Part shown: piece by piece, positions 21,066 through 31,231 of the stretch
Layout of the letters: each line of letters starts with the position of its first letter
Position numbering within the stretch: the stretch's first letter is position 1
Assembly (NCBI GenBank): GCA_030437565.1
Contig: CP129291.1
Coordinates: 3,410,001-3,474,000 of the forward strand
Reading direction: 5' to 3'
From: Terrilactibacillus sp. S3-3
GTDB lineage: Bacteria; Bacillota; Bacilli; Bacillales; Sporolactobacillaceae
Length of the DNA: 64,000 nt
Translations under genes and position numbers: made by a program
The notes under the pieces: generated by a model
The model's input: only the letters and a program-made list of their open reading frames with translations
What the model was told of the DNA's origin: nothing
Database searches by the model: none

Positions 21066-21278
21066 GTTCTTTCCCTCCTTAAATCCGATTCCGTAAAAAC
21101 ATTAAAACCATGGCATCTGTCTTTCTGTTAGAAAATGAAGAACTGAAAGAGGCTGAGGCGGCAGAAAACAACGTTAGCTCAAGTATCATTGCTTTCATCG
21201 CCGCCCCGTATCAAGGAGCGCAGCATGCTGATCTCCTCTTCCGCTGGTCTTATACTAAGGTTTGTACATGGCCAATTT
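21066..21278. other. Intergenic region upstream of the MHS transporter
   Basis: The plus-strand open frame here shows no homology I recognise and no ribosome binding site. The stretch is taken as the promoter region of the minus-strand transporter; no specific promoter was identified. Confidence 0.3.
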
Positions 21279-22267
21279 TTATTGTTCAGCACTGGTGTGC
21301 ATGCACCCACATTGCCAGTTTTCAAGGGATATTGATAATTTTTTTTTATATACGGAGGTCAGCTGATACAATTGTTCGATCTCCAGCCGGTGGGTGACAG
21401 TGAAATTTTTGACATCTTGTGTTCTTGTATAAAGGCCCATCTTCAGGCCGTGAAGTGTGAGGCCGTATTTTGCATTGACTGGATAAAAATCTGTTTCTCA
21501 ATTAACGACGAAATACTCAAGAAGCCTTCCAATTTCTCTGCTAAATCAGGATATCTGTCCCAATTTTCAAATAGCCATTGATAAAGTTCCGGATGAAAGT
21601 TTGTCATAATCCCGCTGTATCCGGAAACACCCAATTTTAATGTTTCTAATAAGGTTGTTGCATTGGCGTTATAAATTTTTAAATTCGTGCCTTTTACCGC
21701 TAATAATTTACTTCGAATATTCTCCACATCACAGCTCGTGTCTTTGAGAAAATGGAATCTTCCCGTTTCTGCGCACCATTTCAGAAGTTCCGGGGACAAT
21801 ATCCATTTATAAGGATAAGGACATTCATAAAGCCCCAAAGGGATGTCTTCAGGAATATTTTTCAGAATCATTTCCATATTTCTTTTCCAATGTCGGTCAG
21901 AATCGGTGATTTTTCCGATCCGATTGGTAACCAGGACAACCGCATCGACTTTTTGCGCGGCTATCGCCAGAATATCCTCCACCTGCGAACGAAAGCGGCC
22001 GGAAACATGCCCCGAAGCAATGACAGGCACACGGCCCTGCGATTGTTTTTTTTTACAAAAGCGGCAATAGTCATCCGTTCGTTACGGCTTAAACTGAACA
22101 TTTCGCTCGATTGGCAGACCGCAAACAACCCGCTTGCCCCCCCCCCGGCCGATGTACCACTCGATCAATTGTGCCAAGGCTTCATAATCCACTGCATTAT
22201 CCTTTGTAAAAGGCGTTAACATAACCGGCCAAACACCATCAGGAAAATGTCTTTCCATGTTTGACAC
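21279..22267 (-). CDS. DapA/N-acetylneuraminate-lyase family aldolase, paralogue 1, frameshifted
   Basis: Rebuilt from 22082-22267, 21443-22030 and a tail to 21279, giving about 330 residues. Family marks are VWPVMLTPFTKDNAVDYEAL at the start, the VIASGH strand, LYECPYPYKW with the active-site tyrosine, the Schiff-base lysine in HFLKDTSCD, IYNANATTLLETLKLG, and GVSGYSGIMTNFHPELY. Members make or break C-C bonds with pyruvate-like donors. The tail past 21443 appears only after correcting an indel and resembles the tail of paralogue 2. The YECP signature, in place of the usual YNxP of DHDPS, argues against lysine biosynthesis and for a catabolic or uncharacterised role. Breaks occur in C and T runs near 22050 and 22140. 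Confidence 0.78.
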
Positions 22268-22580
22268 CCTCTTCTAGTCGATACTTGCTCTCCTATCACG
22301 CTGATGAATGGTTTGTCGTTTTATTCTATTCGCAAACCACTGTATGGGTATTGTAGGATGGAAGGAGTCCGGCCGAACAGTCCTCATCCATCCCGCTAGA
22401 AAGCATTTCCGCACATTAGACCCCCCATTATCCCCGCTTTCTTGCATTATCAGCTAAAGTTATGAAGAGAAGCATCGGCCCTGATCCTGCAGCGAAACGG
22501 CATTTATCTATGCATTCCAGATTAAGGGTAATTGAAAAATAAACACGATCCGCTCACAACCCTTTTGCCAGCCCAAAAAG

Positions 22581-22596
22581 TATGCGCTTACATTTT
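22581..22596. promoter_or_regulatory. cre-like element shared with the fucI promoter region
   Basis: TATGCGCTTACATTTT occurs identically here and at 29741-29756. Its complement contains TGTAAGCGCATAC, a two-mismatch fit to the CcpA catabolite-response consensus TGWAANCGNTNWCA. Confidence 0.5.
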
Positions 22597-22701
22597 AGCT
22601 GAACGGTCAGTCCCATTTTCTGTGTGCTCAGGGACCCAAAAAAGATATCCCTTTCAATCCCTTCATACTCCCGGTATCAATCCCTTACTGCCTTATCTGA
22701 T

Positions 22702-22717
22702 CACGAAACGTTTCGTG
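22702..22717. promoter_or_regulatory. LacI-family-type operator palindrome
   Basis: CACGAAACGTTTCGTG is a perfect 16-bp palindrome with the GAAACGTTTC core also found just upstream of the LacI-type regulator gene (30783-30794). It lies upstream of aldolase paralogue 1. Confidence 0.5.
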
Positions 22718-22773
22718 TTTTCATTATATTCAGCACTAAGACAAAACAGAACTCGTCTTAAACCCTGAAAACC

Positions 22774-22811
22774 AAAAAAGGGCTGCCAAAAATTTTTCTT
22801 TTCGGCAAGCC
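22774..22811 (-). terminator. Terminator of the hydroxyacid dehydrogenase gene
   Basis: On the minus strand GGCTTGCC pairs (one mismatch, one wobble) with GGCAGCCC across a 15-nt A/T loop, followed by TTTTTTGG. It lies about 40 bp past the stop at 22848. Confidence 0.6.
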
Positions 22812-22847
22812 ATATCTCTCTTATTCAAATTTGTTCAATGATTATCA

Positions 22848-23819
22848 TCAGTTTTTCCGGACTAGATTTTCCGGTTCCCGTCCAGACAAGACATCGATAA
22901 CCGCCTGGGCAGTGACCAAACTGACCTTCTTATAAGTGTCATAAGTCTCCGCGGCGGTATGAGGAGTGGTAATAAGATTGGGAAGGCGAAACAGTGGGTG
23001 AGCCGGAGCAGCGGGTTCGTCTTCAAAAACGTCGATCGCCGCCGCCGCAAGTTTTCCCGTCCTCAGTGCGCGATACAACGCGCTTTTTCGTCAACGAGCG
23101 ACCCTCGAGCTGTATTAATAAAGTAGGCTTTCTCTTTCATCAATCCGAAACGATGATCATTCATCGTATGGCGTGTCTCCTCTATGCTTGGGAGATGCAT
23201 GCAGACAATGTCGCTTTGCCCTATGACTTCTTCCAGCGAAGCCATTTTTACACCATACTGTTTCGCTTTTGCAAAATTGGGGTATTTATCGAAAGCAAGA
23301 ATCCGAACCTCAAAGCCTTGCAGCTTATGCGCGACTTTCTGCGGAATATTTCCGAATCCAAGCAACCCCACCATTTTTCCATTCAGTTCGTCACCTACAA
23401 ACCGTTCCCATTTCCCTTGTTTTGTCGTCTGGTTTAGCGAAGGAATATTTCTTAGTACAGAAAAAATCAGGCCGACGGTTAATTCAGCGACTGCATTGGC
23501 GTTTAATCTCGGTGCGTTCGTGACTTTAATGCCGTACTGGTGGGCCTTTTTCACATCAATGTTGTCAATGCCAACACCGAACCGCGCGATCACCTTGAGT
23601 TTCTTCGCCATTTGGAAAACCGGCTCATTCCAAGTATCCACTCCGGCAATTGCAGCATCGACATCGGGAATCAAATCCGACAATTCCTCAGCGGTCATCG
23701 GCCGGTCCTGCGGATTTTCAATCACTGTCAGTCCCTGTGCTTCAAGCTTTTTTTTTCGCTTCCGGACACAATTCAGAGTAATGTGTTGCCGTTACCAGCA
23801 CTTTTTTGCCGATTGCCAT
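22848..23819 (-). CDS. D-isomer-specific 2-hydroxyacid dehydrogenase (SerA-like), two frameshifts
   Basis: About 322 residues after joining the start at 23819 (MAIGKKVLVTATHYSELCPE), the long frame 23063-23725 and 22848-23078. Motifs are KVIARFGVGIDNIDV, the nucleotide-binding GLLGFGNIPQKVA with the acidic residue in LAFDKYPN, NTARGSLVDE (catalytic Arg), FEDEP (Glu) and TTPHTAAET (His). The third position of the usual GxGxxG is Pro (GFGNIP), a mild oddity. It catalyses NAD(P)-linked oxidation or reduction of a 2-hydroxy/2-keto acid. Being flanked by two aldolase-family genes and an organic-acid-type transporter suggests a keto-acid catabolic route rather than serine synthesis. Confidence 0.82.
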
Positions 23820-23884
23820 CGCCCGTCATCTCCTTTTTCAAGGATCATATGAATTAACAGAATCCTGAAACCACAAAAGGTTGT

Positions 23885-24535
23885 TTAAAGAGTCGGGCTA
23901 AATCCCGGACCGGCCCGACTTGTATAAAAAAGCAGAAATCTTGTAAATAAAACGTGAAAAGTCGTTAATAAATCTCGAAAAGTTGTATATAAACCGCAAA
24001 AAGTTGTTCAAAGAGTCGGGACAAACCCCGGTCCTGCCCCAGCTTGTATAAAAAGGTGGAAATCCCGTTTATAAACCAGTAAAAGTCGTACATAAAACCC
24101 AGAAAGTTGTTTAAAAAGTCAGGCCAAAACTCGGGACCGGCCCGACTTGTAAAAAAAAAGCAGAAATCTTGTAAATAAAACGTGAAAAGTCGTTAATAAA
24201 TCTCGAAAAGTTGTATAAAAAGTCCGGCTAAACCATAGGCCCGGCCCAACTCGTATAAAAAAGCAGAAATCTTGTAAATAAAACGTGAAAAGTTGTATAT
24301 AAACCACAAAAAGTTGTTTAAAGAGTCGGCCCAAACCACGGGACCGGCCCCAGCTTGTATAAAAAGGTGGAAATCTCGTTTGTAAACCAGTAAAAGTCGT
24401 ACATAAAACCCGGAAAGTTGTATAAAAAGTCCGGCTAAACCATAGGCCCGGCCCAACTCGTATAAAAAAGCGAAAGTCTTGTAAATAAAACGTGAAAAGT
24501 CGTTAATAAATCTCGAAAAGTTGTATAAAAAATCC
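23885..24535. repeat. Inverted counterpart of the 11.8-12.4 kb repeat array
   Basis: Repeated elements such as CTTGTATAAAAAAGCAGAAA, TTGTAAATAAAACGTGAAAA, GTCGTTAATAAATCTCGAAA and GTTGTATATAAACC alternate with GTCGG..CCCGGACCGGCCC segments. On the minus strand these read TTTATTTACAAG, TTATACAACTTTTC and TTTTTTATACAAGTCGGG, the same subunits as the array at 11766-12415 in opposite orientation. Frames across it give only repetitive translations. Confidence 0.85.
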
Positions 24536-24664
24536 CGGTCGAACCTCAGGCTTATTCTGTTGAAACCCGGGCCTAAACTGCCGAACACAGAACCCGACCT
24601 CTCGTTTCTTAGCCCGGCCCGAAAAAGCAGTGTAAATTTCAAGGTGCAAATTTCTGATAATCGG

Positions 24665-24691
24665 AGCAGCCGACGTTTCGGAAACCGGCTG
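24665..24691 (-). other. Hairpin past aldolase paralogue 2
   Basis: GCAGCCG/CGGCTGC stem with an inner TTTC/GGAAA pairing and no T-run, about 60 bp past the aldolase stop. It is a possible weak terminator. Confidence 0.35.
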
Positions 24692-24750
24692 CCCCGTAAC
24701 CTATTCTAAGGATTATTTCAAAACATCATCCGAATCCGCCTGCAATATCA

Positions 24751-25709
24751 TCACATTTTCTTCTCGACGATCGCTTGGTTGTTTATCAGCTGCTTCAGCC
24801 TTTTCTTATAAGTATTGGCCAGTGCGCGAAGCTGCTTGATTTCCAATTGATTGGTCGCTGTAAAGTGATGATAATTTTTTGCCCGCGAATACAGCCCCAT
24901 TTTTACGCCTTCCAAAATGAGGTAATATTTTGCATTCACTGGATAGTATTGTTTCTCAATTAATGATGAGATGCTAAGAAACTCCTCAATTTTTCCTCCA
25001 CCATTTCCGGGTACTTATGCCAATTGTTCAGCAGCCAAGCATAGAGTTCCGGATGGAAATTCGCCATAATACCGCTGTAACCAGACACGCCAAGCTTGAG
25101 CGACTCCAGTAATGTCGCTGCATTGGCATTATAAATTTTTAAACGGGTGCCGCGCACAGCTTTTAATTTCGCACCGATTCTGTCGACATCGCAGCTCGTG
25201 TCCTTCAAAAAATAAAACCGACCCGTGTCCGCGCACCATTTCAGTAAATCCGGTGAGATCGTTCGCTTGTAAGGAAGGGGGCATTCGTAAAAACCCAAGG
25301 GCGTTTTTTCCGGAATACGTTTGAGCAGCCATTCCAGATGACTTTGCCAAACATCGTCGGATTCACTTATTTTTGCTAAACGGTTTGTAATAAGGATAAC
25401 CGCATCGACTCCCTGATCAACCATACCAAGAATATCCTTGAGCTGCTCATTGAGATCATCCGAAACATGGCCGGACGCAATCACCGGTACTCTGTCTTTT
25501 GCCTGCTGATGGACAAATGAAGCGATTTTCTCCCGCTCGTTCCGGGACAATGTAAACATTTCACTCGATTGGCAAACGGCAAACAGACCGCTCACTCCGC
25601 GTTCAATATACCACTCGACTAATTCCCCCAACCCGCGATAATCCACTTCGTTACTTTCCGTAAAAGGAGTAACCATGACCGGCCAAACGCCCCCAGGAAA
25701 CTGCTTCAC
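24751..25709 (-). CDS. DapA/N-acetylneuraminate-lyase family aldolase, paralogue 2, one frameshift
   Basis: About 320 residues, closely similar to the product of 21279-22267. It has VWPVMVTPFTESNEVDYRGL, GLFAVCQSSEMFTLSRNERE, FYECPLPYKRT, the Schiff-base lysine in YFLKDTSCD, IYNANAATLLESLKLGVSG, and after the break near 25000 a tail NAKYYLILEGVKMGLYSRAK. The longest frame stops at 24960 only because of an indel after VEEK. Two close paralogues either side of a 2-hydroxyacid dehydrogenase suggest duplication within one catabolic locus. By family it performs a pyruvate-type aldol cleavage; the substrate is unknown. Confidence 0.8.
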
Positions 25710-25974
25710 ACTGTCACATCCTCTTATTCAGTACTTAGACACTGCGGCCCCTTATCAAAGCTGCAAGCGATGCTTAAAAAGGGCATTGAAAACCCTGAAT
25801 CCGCCCGCTGCTCTTTTAGCAATAGATCAGGCCGTATACCATATTTATTATTCATTTAAGAGAATTATTTATTCAAAAATACCGGACTTTAGAACCGGAT
25901 CCATCCTGCTTTTCCGGCAGGGCCAGACAGGGGTCTGATTTTGCCTGCCGAACTCGGAAACTTCCGACAGGGGG

Positions 25975-26118
25975 GCATTTTACCCGTGGTTGTTGCTACT
26001 TTACCCGGCAATCAGGTGTTTTACCCGCTGGAGGCGAACTTTTACCAACCGAATTAAATGTTTTACCCGCCGGGGCAAGATTTTACCCGTCAGACTCGGT
26101 ACTTTCCCGCGGGGTCCT
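25975..26118. repeat. Short array of degenerate ~21 bp repeats with TTTTACCCG core
   Basis: TTTTACCCG or a one-base variant recurs about every 19-22 bp, seven times, separated by variable GC-rich 12-13-mers. It lies between the aldolase and araB genes. The period matches the arrays at 11.4 kb, but the core sequence is different. Confidence 0.75.
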
Positions 26119-26169
26119 TGCCCGCGGCCGGGAGCCGTCTTCCTGATCCTCAACACCCTGCCGCTGCCC

Positions 26170-27832
26170 CTACTCTATATGGCGCAGATCCCGCATGATC
26201 GGCTGATTACGGCTGCTGAAAATATTTCGCAGTTCTTTATATTTTTGATAAAGCTTGCGATACACTTTCACGTTATCAGGATTAGGTTTGTAGCATTGAT
26301 TGCTCGGCTCTCGACATATGCGCCGCAGCCTCGATGATCGAAGCATAGCCGCCTTTTTCTTTACCCGCAGCCGCGGCGCCGAACATCGCCGATCCGACGG
26401 CGGGTGTTTGCAGCGACTTGCCAACGGCGATCTCCATATTTGTCACGTCCGCATAAGTTTGCATCAGCATCCGGTTCTTGACGGAAATCCGCCGCAGGCA
26501 TGCAGAGCCTGAATCGGCACGCCGCCCGTTCGGAAGCTGTCAATGATGTTCTGTGTGCCAAAAGCGGTCGCTTCGATCAAGGCTCTGTAAATCTCCTCCG
26601 ATTTCGTCTGCAGTGTTAACCCAAGGATTAAACCGGAAAAGATCATCGTTTGATAAAAGGCGGCTGCCGTTCCACCAGTCGAGCGCCAGCAGCCCGCTTT
26701 CACCCGGCCGCAAGCGGGCGGCTTTTTCTTCAAGCAGCTGATGGATGCCGATCCCTTTTTTCTCTGCTTCTTTTTGATATTCGGCGGGCACACAATGCGT
26801 GACAAACCAATCGAAAATATCGCCGACCGCCGATTGCCCGGCTTCGTAGCCAAAAAATCCAGGAATAATCCCGTCGGCAACAACCGACGACACACCAGGG
26901 ATAAACCGCTCCTTGTCGCTCAGTACCATATGGCATGTCGAGGTCCCCATGATCAGTACCATTTCGTCCGAGCGGACAACATTGAGCGCGGGTACGGCGA
27001 CATGGGCATCGATCATCCCGACCGCGACAGCCGTTCCTGCTTCAAGCCCCATCTTTGCCGCCCATTCAGTGCTAAGCCCGCCGGCTCTCGTGCCCACTGG
27101 GTGAACGCGGCGCTGCATCTTATCGTCTACAACGTTTTCCAAACGCGGATCCAAAGCACGGAAAAAATCATTCGATGGAAAACCGCTTTCCCGGCTCCAT
27201 AGCGCGCTTTTGTAGCCGGCCGTGCAGCAGCTGCGCACGGCCCGCCCCGTCATCTTCAAAACCAGCCAGTCTGCGGCTTCAATAAAGGAATCCGCCGCTT
27301 TATAGATTTCTGGAGCTTCATCCAGCACCTGCCAAACTTTAGGGATGAACCACTCCGAAGAAATGCCGTTGTTAAACCGCTCAATGAATGGCTCACCGCG
27401 ATCGCGGGCAGCCCGGCTCAGTTTTTCCGCTTCCGGCCAGGCCGCATGATGCTTCCACAATTTGACCCAGGCATGCGGTTCATCCCGATAATCCGCTATT
27501 TGGCACAGTACACGGCCATCACCCGCAATCGGCATCATCGTACAGGATGTAAAATCAAGTCCGATGCCAATGATTTGTCTTTTGTCTACACCGGAGACCT
27601 TCACCACTCCGCGAACCGTACTGACTAGCACATCTAAATAATTGTCCGGATTTTGCAGTGCCCAGTCCCTGTCAAGCCGACGGGCTGTACCCGGCAAACA
27701 TTCTGTGATCACGCCATCTGCATACTCTTTAACCGCCGCCGCGGCTTCTTCGCCGTTTTCCACATTAACCAAAACCGCCCGTCCCGATAAAGTACCGAAA
27801 TCTAGCCCGATGGCATATCGCTGATTATTCAT
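26170..27832 (-). CDS. araB: Ribulokinase-type FGGY carbohydrate kinase, several frameshifts
   Basis: The rebuilt protein of about 555 residues opens [24 protein letters not shown], has [57 protein letters not shown] and MGTSTCHMV (phosphate loop), then [24 protein letters not shown] and HACGG; this is the AraB layout of FGGY kinases. Breaks fall near 26650, 26480 and 26300. It phosphorylates ribulose using ATP. It lies 33 bp after fucI behind a GAGGGGG site. With an L-fucose/D-arabinose isomerase rather than AraA as partner, D-ribulose from D-arabinose is the likely substrate (inference). Confidence 0.87.
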
Positions 27833-27865
27833 CCGCCTTGCCCCCTCTCACCTCTTTTTGCACGT

Positions 27866-29660
27866 TTATTTCTTGCCGTACAAAGGCCCATATGCCGCGC
27901 AGGCACGATAATCGGCGCTTTCTAAATCCGCCTTGCCGAAAGCCTGCCATGCGCTCGGCCGAAAAATGTCATCTTCATCGACGTTATGCATACACACCGG
28001 AATCCGCAGCATAGAAGCCAAAGTAATTAAATGTTTGCCAATATGTCCGTAGCTGATCGCCCCATGGTTGGCCCCCCAATTATTCATGACGGTGTAAACA
28101 TCTTTAAAAGCCCCTTCTCCGGTCAGCCGCGGCGCAAACCACGTTGTCGGCCAAGTCACGTCGGTTCTTTCGTCAAGCACTTGATGGACATCCTTAGGCA
28201 AATGGATCGTGTACCCTTCAGCAAGCTGCAGAACCGGACCAAGTCCGTCCACGATATTTAATCGCGACATCGTCACCGGCATTTCGGCTTCCGTGACAAA
28301 TTTGGACGAATAGCCGCCGCCGCGAAAATATTCCGTATTTCCGGGATACCACGTTGTCGCTTCCAGACAGGCCTTCGCTTCCGGCTCCGTTATCTCCCAA
28401 AACGGCTTCATCGCCGGCCGGCCGTTTTTTTTCATCTTCCCGCTTGCATCAAGGGCGGCCGAGCCGGAATTGATCAAGTGGATGATCCCCCTCGTTCTCG
28501 GATTTTCCGGATAACGTTCTGCCCGTCACACGCTTTACGCTGGCCGGGCTCCAATACGTACGTACATCGGCGAACAATTGCGGCATATTGGTCAGCAAAT
28601 AATTAAACAGCATCGATACCGCATTCAAACTGTCATTTTCCGTTGCAAAAATATACGGGGCGCGAATCCCGTTCCAGTCAAAAGACGAATTTAAAATTGC
28701 TTCCATAAAATCGCCGTTTGGAAAATGGTCGGTCCACTGTCTCTGCCTCTGGAAGCCGCCGGCAAGCGCGTGATGGCCCTCGGCCTCTTCTTCGAATCCC
28801 AACGCTTTCAGGCGCGGGTTGCCAACGAGCAAGTCGCGGGCAATCAATGTCATTTTAACGACCGTTTCCCAGTCCCTGTCCTTCTGCTCGCGGGAACGCT
28901 GATTATGGACTTTGTTTTTATCTTCGCCCTCCCGGCAGTTTTCCTTCGTCCACTTCAGGGCTTGTTGAAATTCTTCCGGATCATAAATCTCTTCCTCCAT
29001 TCGGCGGGTAAATTCAGACATATCAATATACTCGTTGCGCATGCCTAAATATTTTTGGAAAAAAAAAGCCGGATCGACCGTCGAACCGGCAATCCCCATC
29101 GATACGCCGCCCATCGCCAGGTAAGACGTCCCTTTCATCAATGCACAGGCGAGTCCCGCTCGCGCAAATTGCAGCAGCTTTTCTTTCACATCTTCTGGAA
29201 TGCGATCGTCGCTGATATCCTGGACATCCTTTCCGTAAATGCCGAATGCCGGCAGCCCTTTTTGATTATGAGCGGCAAGTGCGGCTGCCAAATAGACCGC
29301 GCCCGGCCTCTCCGTACCGTTAAATCCCCATATCGCTTTCGGGATCAGCGGATCCATGTCAATCGTTTCCGCTCCGTAACACCAGCAAGGCGTCACCGTT
29401 ATCGTCAAGCCGACATTTTGCCCGGCGAACTTTTCAGCACATCGCGCGGCTTCGTTCACACCGCCGATCGTCGTATCGGCAACGACGCATTCCACCGGCC
29501 GGCCATCCGGATATCGCAAGGTTTCGGATATCAATTGCTCCACAGCTTTAGCCATATTCATCGTTTTTTCTTCCAGCGATTCGCGAATCCCTCTTCTGCG
29601 CCCGTCAATAATCGGCCTGATGCCGACGCGCGGCAAGCCGCGTTTCAATCCATTTTCCAT
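27866..29660 (-). CDS. fucI: L-fucose/D-arabinose isomerase, one frameshift
   Basis: Frames 28449-29660 and 27866-28477 rebuild a ~597-residue isomerase. Marks are [20 protein letters not shown] at the start, the [17 protein letters not shown] strand, [38 protein letters not shown], the metal-ligand region [18 protein letters not shown], and the C-terminal [16 protein letters not shown]. It interconverts L-fucose with L-fuculose and also D-arabinose with D-ribulose, using Mn2+. AGAGGA precedes ATG 29660. No fuculose-phosphate aldolase is adjacent and the partner kinase is ribulokinase-like, which favours D-arabinose use. Confidence 0.92.
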
Positions 29661-29740
29661 TCTTTTTCCTCTCCATTCTCTTTAAAATAGCTTCCCTAAT
29701 GAGCGGCATTTTTACGGCTAAAATGTACCGCAAGATTTCG

Positions 29741-29756
29741 TATGCGCTTACATTTT
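29741..29756. promoter_or_regulatory. cre-like element upstream of fucI
   Basis: TATGCGCTTACATTTT, identical to 22581-22596, lies 80 bp before the fucI start in the lacI-fucI gap. It is placed for CcpA-type catabolite repression of the operon. Confidence 0.55.
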
Positions 29757-29760
29757 TTAT

Positions 29761-30763
29761 TTACGGGGGTACCGAAACGGACTCTTTTAATAAGAGTTTT
29801 GCCTCTAGCGTCACCACTTGCGGAGACGTCCACTCCCCTTTTAACCGCTCCAGGATGCGCCGGGCACAAGTCTCCCCTAAAGCCCGCATTGGCTGGGCAA
29901 TAACGGAATAATGAGGTTTTACGGCTTGAAAAACCGGTAAATCATCGAAACCAATGATTGAAATGTCATTTGGCACCGTCAACCCTTCTTCGTTAATCGC
30001 CCTGATCACGCCAAGAGTCATGTCATAATTTGTCACAAAAAGGGCGGTTGGTGCCGGAGCCAGGTTCAAAAGCTCCCGGCACAATCGATAGCCGCTGTCC
30101 ATATAATAGTCGCCGAACTTGATGAAACGTTCGTCAACAGGAAGGCCATATCTCTTATGAACAGACAGATAGCCCTCCAGCCTTTCCTGTGCCGTTATCA
30201 CACCTTTCGGCCCGCAGATAATCGCAATCCGCCGGTGGCCTTTCTGCACGAACACGTCCACAGCTTCGCCGGCAATCTTGGAATTATTCACGACAACCGC
30301 GTCACAACTCACATTTGGCAGCAGGCGATCAACCAGTACAACCGGTATGCCCCGCTGCAGCAGCCCGTTAATTTCCGCTGCCGATTCCCCTGACGGAACA
30401 ATGATTAAGCCATCGACCTGTTTATTGACCAGAAAGGCGACTTTTTCTGCTTCAACTCGCGGATCCTCACGATAGTTGCAAACGATCACACTATATCCGT
30501 ACTTTGAAAGATATTTCTCTGCATGGGCCATGAGATGCGTACAAAAAAAAATTATCCAGTGAGGGGATAATGATACCAATTGTTTTTGAGCGATTCGTTT
30601 TTAATCCGCGGGCCATTTCGTTGACATGAAAATTCAGTTCACCAACCGCCTGCTCAATCAATCGGCGGTTTTTCTCACGCACGTTGCCGCCATTCAAAAA
30701 CTTCGAAATGGTGCCAATGGATAATCCCGTCTGCCTGGCAATATCTTTAATTGTGGCGGCCAT
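29761..30763 (-). CDS. LacI-family transcriptional regulator, one frameshift
   Basis: About 333 residues over frames 30491-30763 and 29761-30579, broken in an A9 run near 30545. The N-terminal headpiece is TIKDIARQTGLSIGTISKFLNGGNV with the hinge helix ENRRLIEQAV-like region. The periplasmic-binding-protein-like body follows with VDGLIIVPSG, GIPVVLVDRLLPN, ALFVTNYDMTLGVIRAI and SIIGFDDLPVFQAVKP. It lies first in a lacI-fucI-araB cluster, with a TGAAACGTTTCA palindrome 20 bp ahead of its start. It probably represses itself and the operon until the sugar or its product binds. Confidence 0.9.
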
Positions 30764-30782
30764 ACCAAGTCTCCCCTCAAAA

Positions 30783-30794
30783 TGAAACGTTTCA
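30783..30794. promoter_or_regulatory. Operator TGAAACGTTTCA ahead of the LacI-type regulator
   Basis: Perfect palindrome with central CG, the hallmark of LacI-family operators. Its position 20 bp upstream of the regulator start points to autoregulation. Confidence 0.65.
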
Positions 30795-31183
30795 CACTAA
30801 AAAAAATATATTCTGCGCTTTGTGAAATATAATCGCGGAAATGTTTTATCACAATTCGTTCAAAAACTGTGAAAGCCTGGAGCCTGATTTGCCTGGGGCC
30901 CGTGGTTTTCGATTCTTTTTCCCGCTGGATCCAGAATTTATCCGTCAATTGTTCGCGCCATCCGTTGTTTCCCGCGATGCTCATCTCAATGCTCGACAAC
31001 AACTAAACCACAAAAAGTTTGCGCAAAGTTTTTCTCAGGGCATGATTAAGAGCTCGCTCCTCTCAAGTTTGCGTTTGCGGAGCGCCCTATTTTGGCGTGA
31101 AAGCATCATTTTGAGCCGCGAACGCATCACTTCAAGGTGAACAAGCGAAACACGGCAGCAGCTAAAGCATCGAAACCGGGCAT
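30795..31183. other. Intergenic region with weak ~22 bp periodicity
   Basis: About 390 bp without a credible gene. Toward the right, phrases such as GTTTGCGGAGCGCC, CATCATTTTGAGCCGCGAACG and CATCACTTCAAGG recur with rough 20-22 bp spacing, suggesting a decayed relative of the repeat arrays. Confidence 0.35.
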
Positions 31184-31220
31184 AAAAAACGCGGCCGGAA
31201 ACGTTAACCGCTCCAGCCGC
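31184..31220 (-). terminator. Terminator of the dipeptidase gene
   Basis: The minus strand has GCGGCTGGA..TCCGGCCGC (one G-T pair) followed by GTTTTTTATG, just past the stop at 31232. Confidence 0.75.
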
Positions 31221-31231
31221 TGTTCTTTCTA

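Larger units (their letters stand above)
22268..22773. other. Intergenic region between aldolase and hydroxyacid dehydrogenase
   Basis: About 500 bp with no convincing gene. It contains the cre-like element at 22581-22596, a 16-bp perfect palindrome at 22702-22717, and the terminator of the upstream dehydrogenase gene. Confidence 0.4.

Noticed and set aside
21110..21397. Plus-strand 95-codon open frame
   Set aside because: No ribosome binding site, no recognisable family, and it overlaps the reconstructed C-terminal end of aldolase paralogue 1 on the other strand.
22532..22768. Plus-strand 78-codon open frame
   Set aside because: Lies over the cre-like site, the palindromic operator and AT-rich intergenic DNA; no ribosome binding site or family match.
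24119..24642. Minus-strand repetitive open frames (FIQL/YNFSRFIYK peptides)
   Set aside because: Same repeat family as above in inverted orientation; no start signals and no non-repetitive coding sequence.
11463..26118. CRISPR array as an explanation for the 20-23 bp repeats
   Set aside because: Units are degenerate and directly adjacent, without constant repeats separated by unique spacers of fixed length, and no cas genes are nearby.
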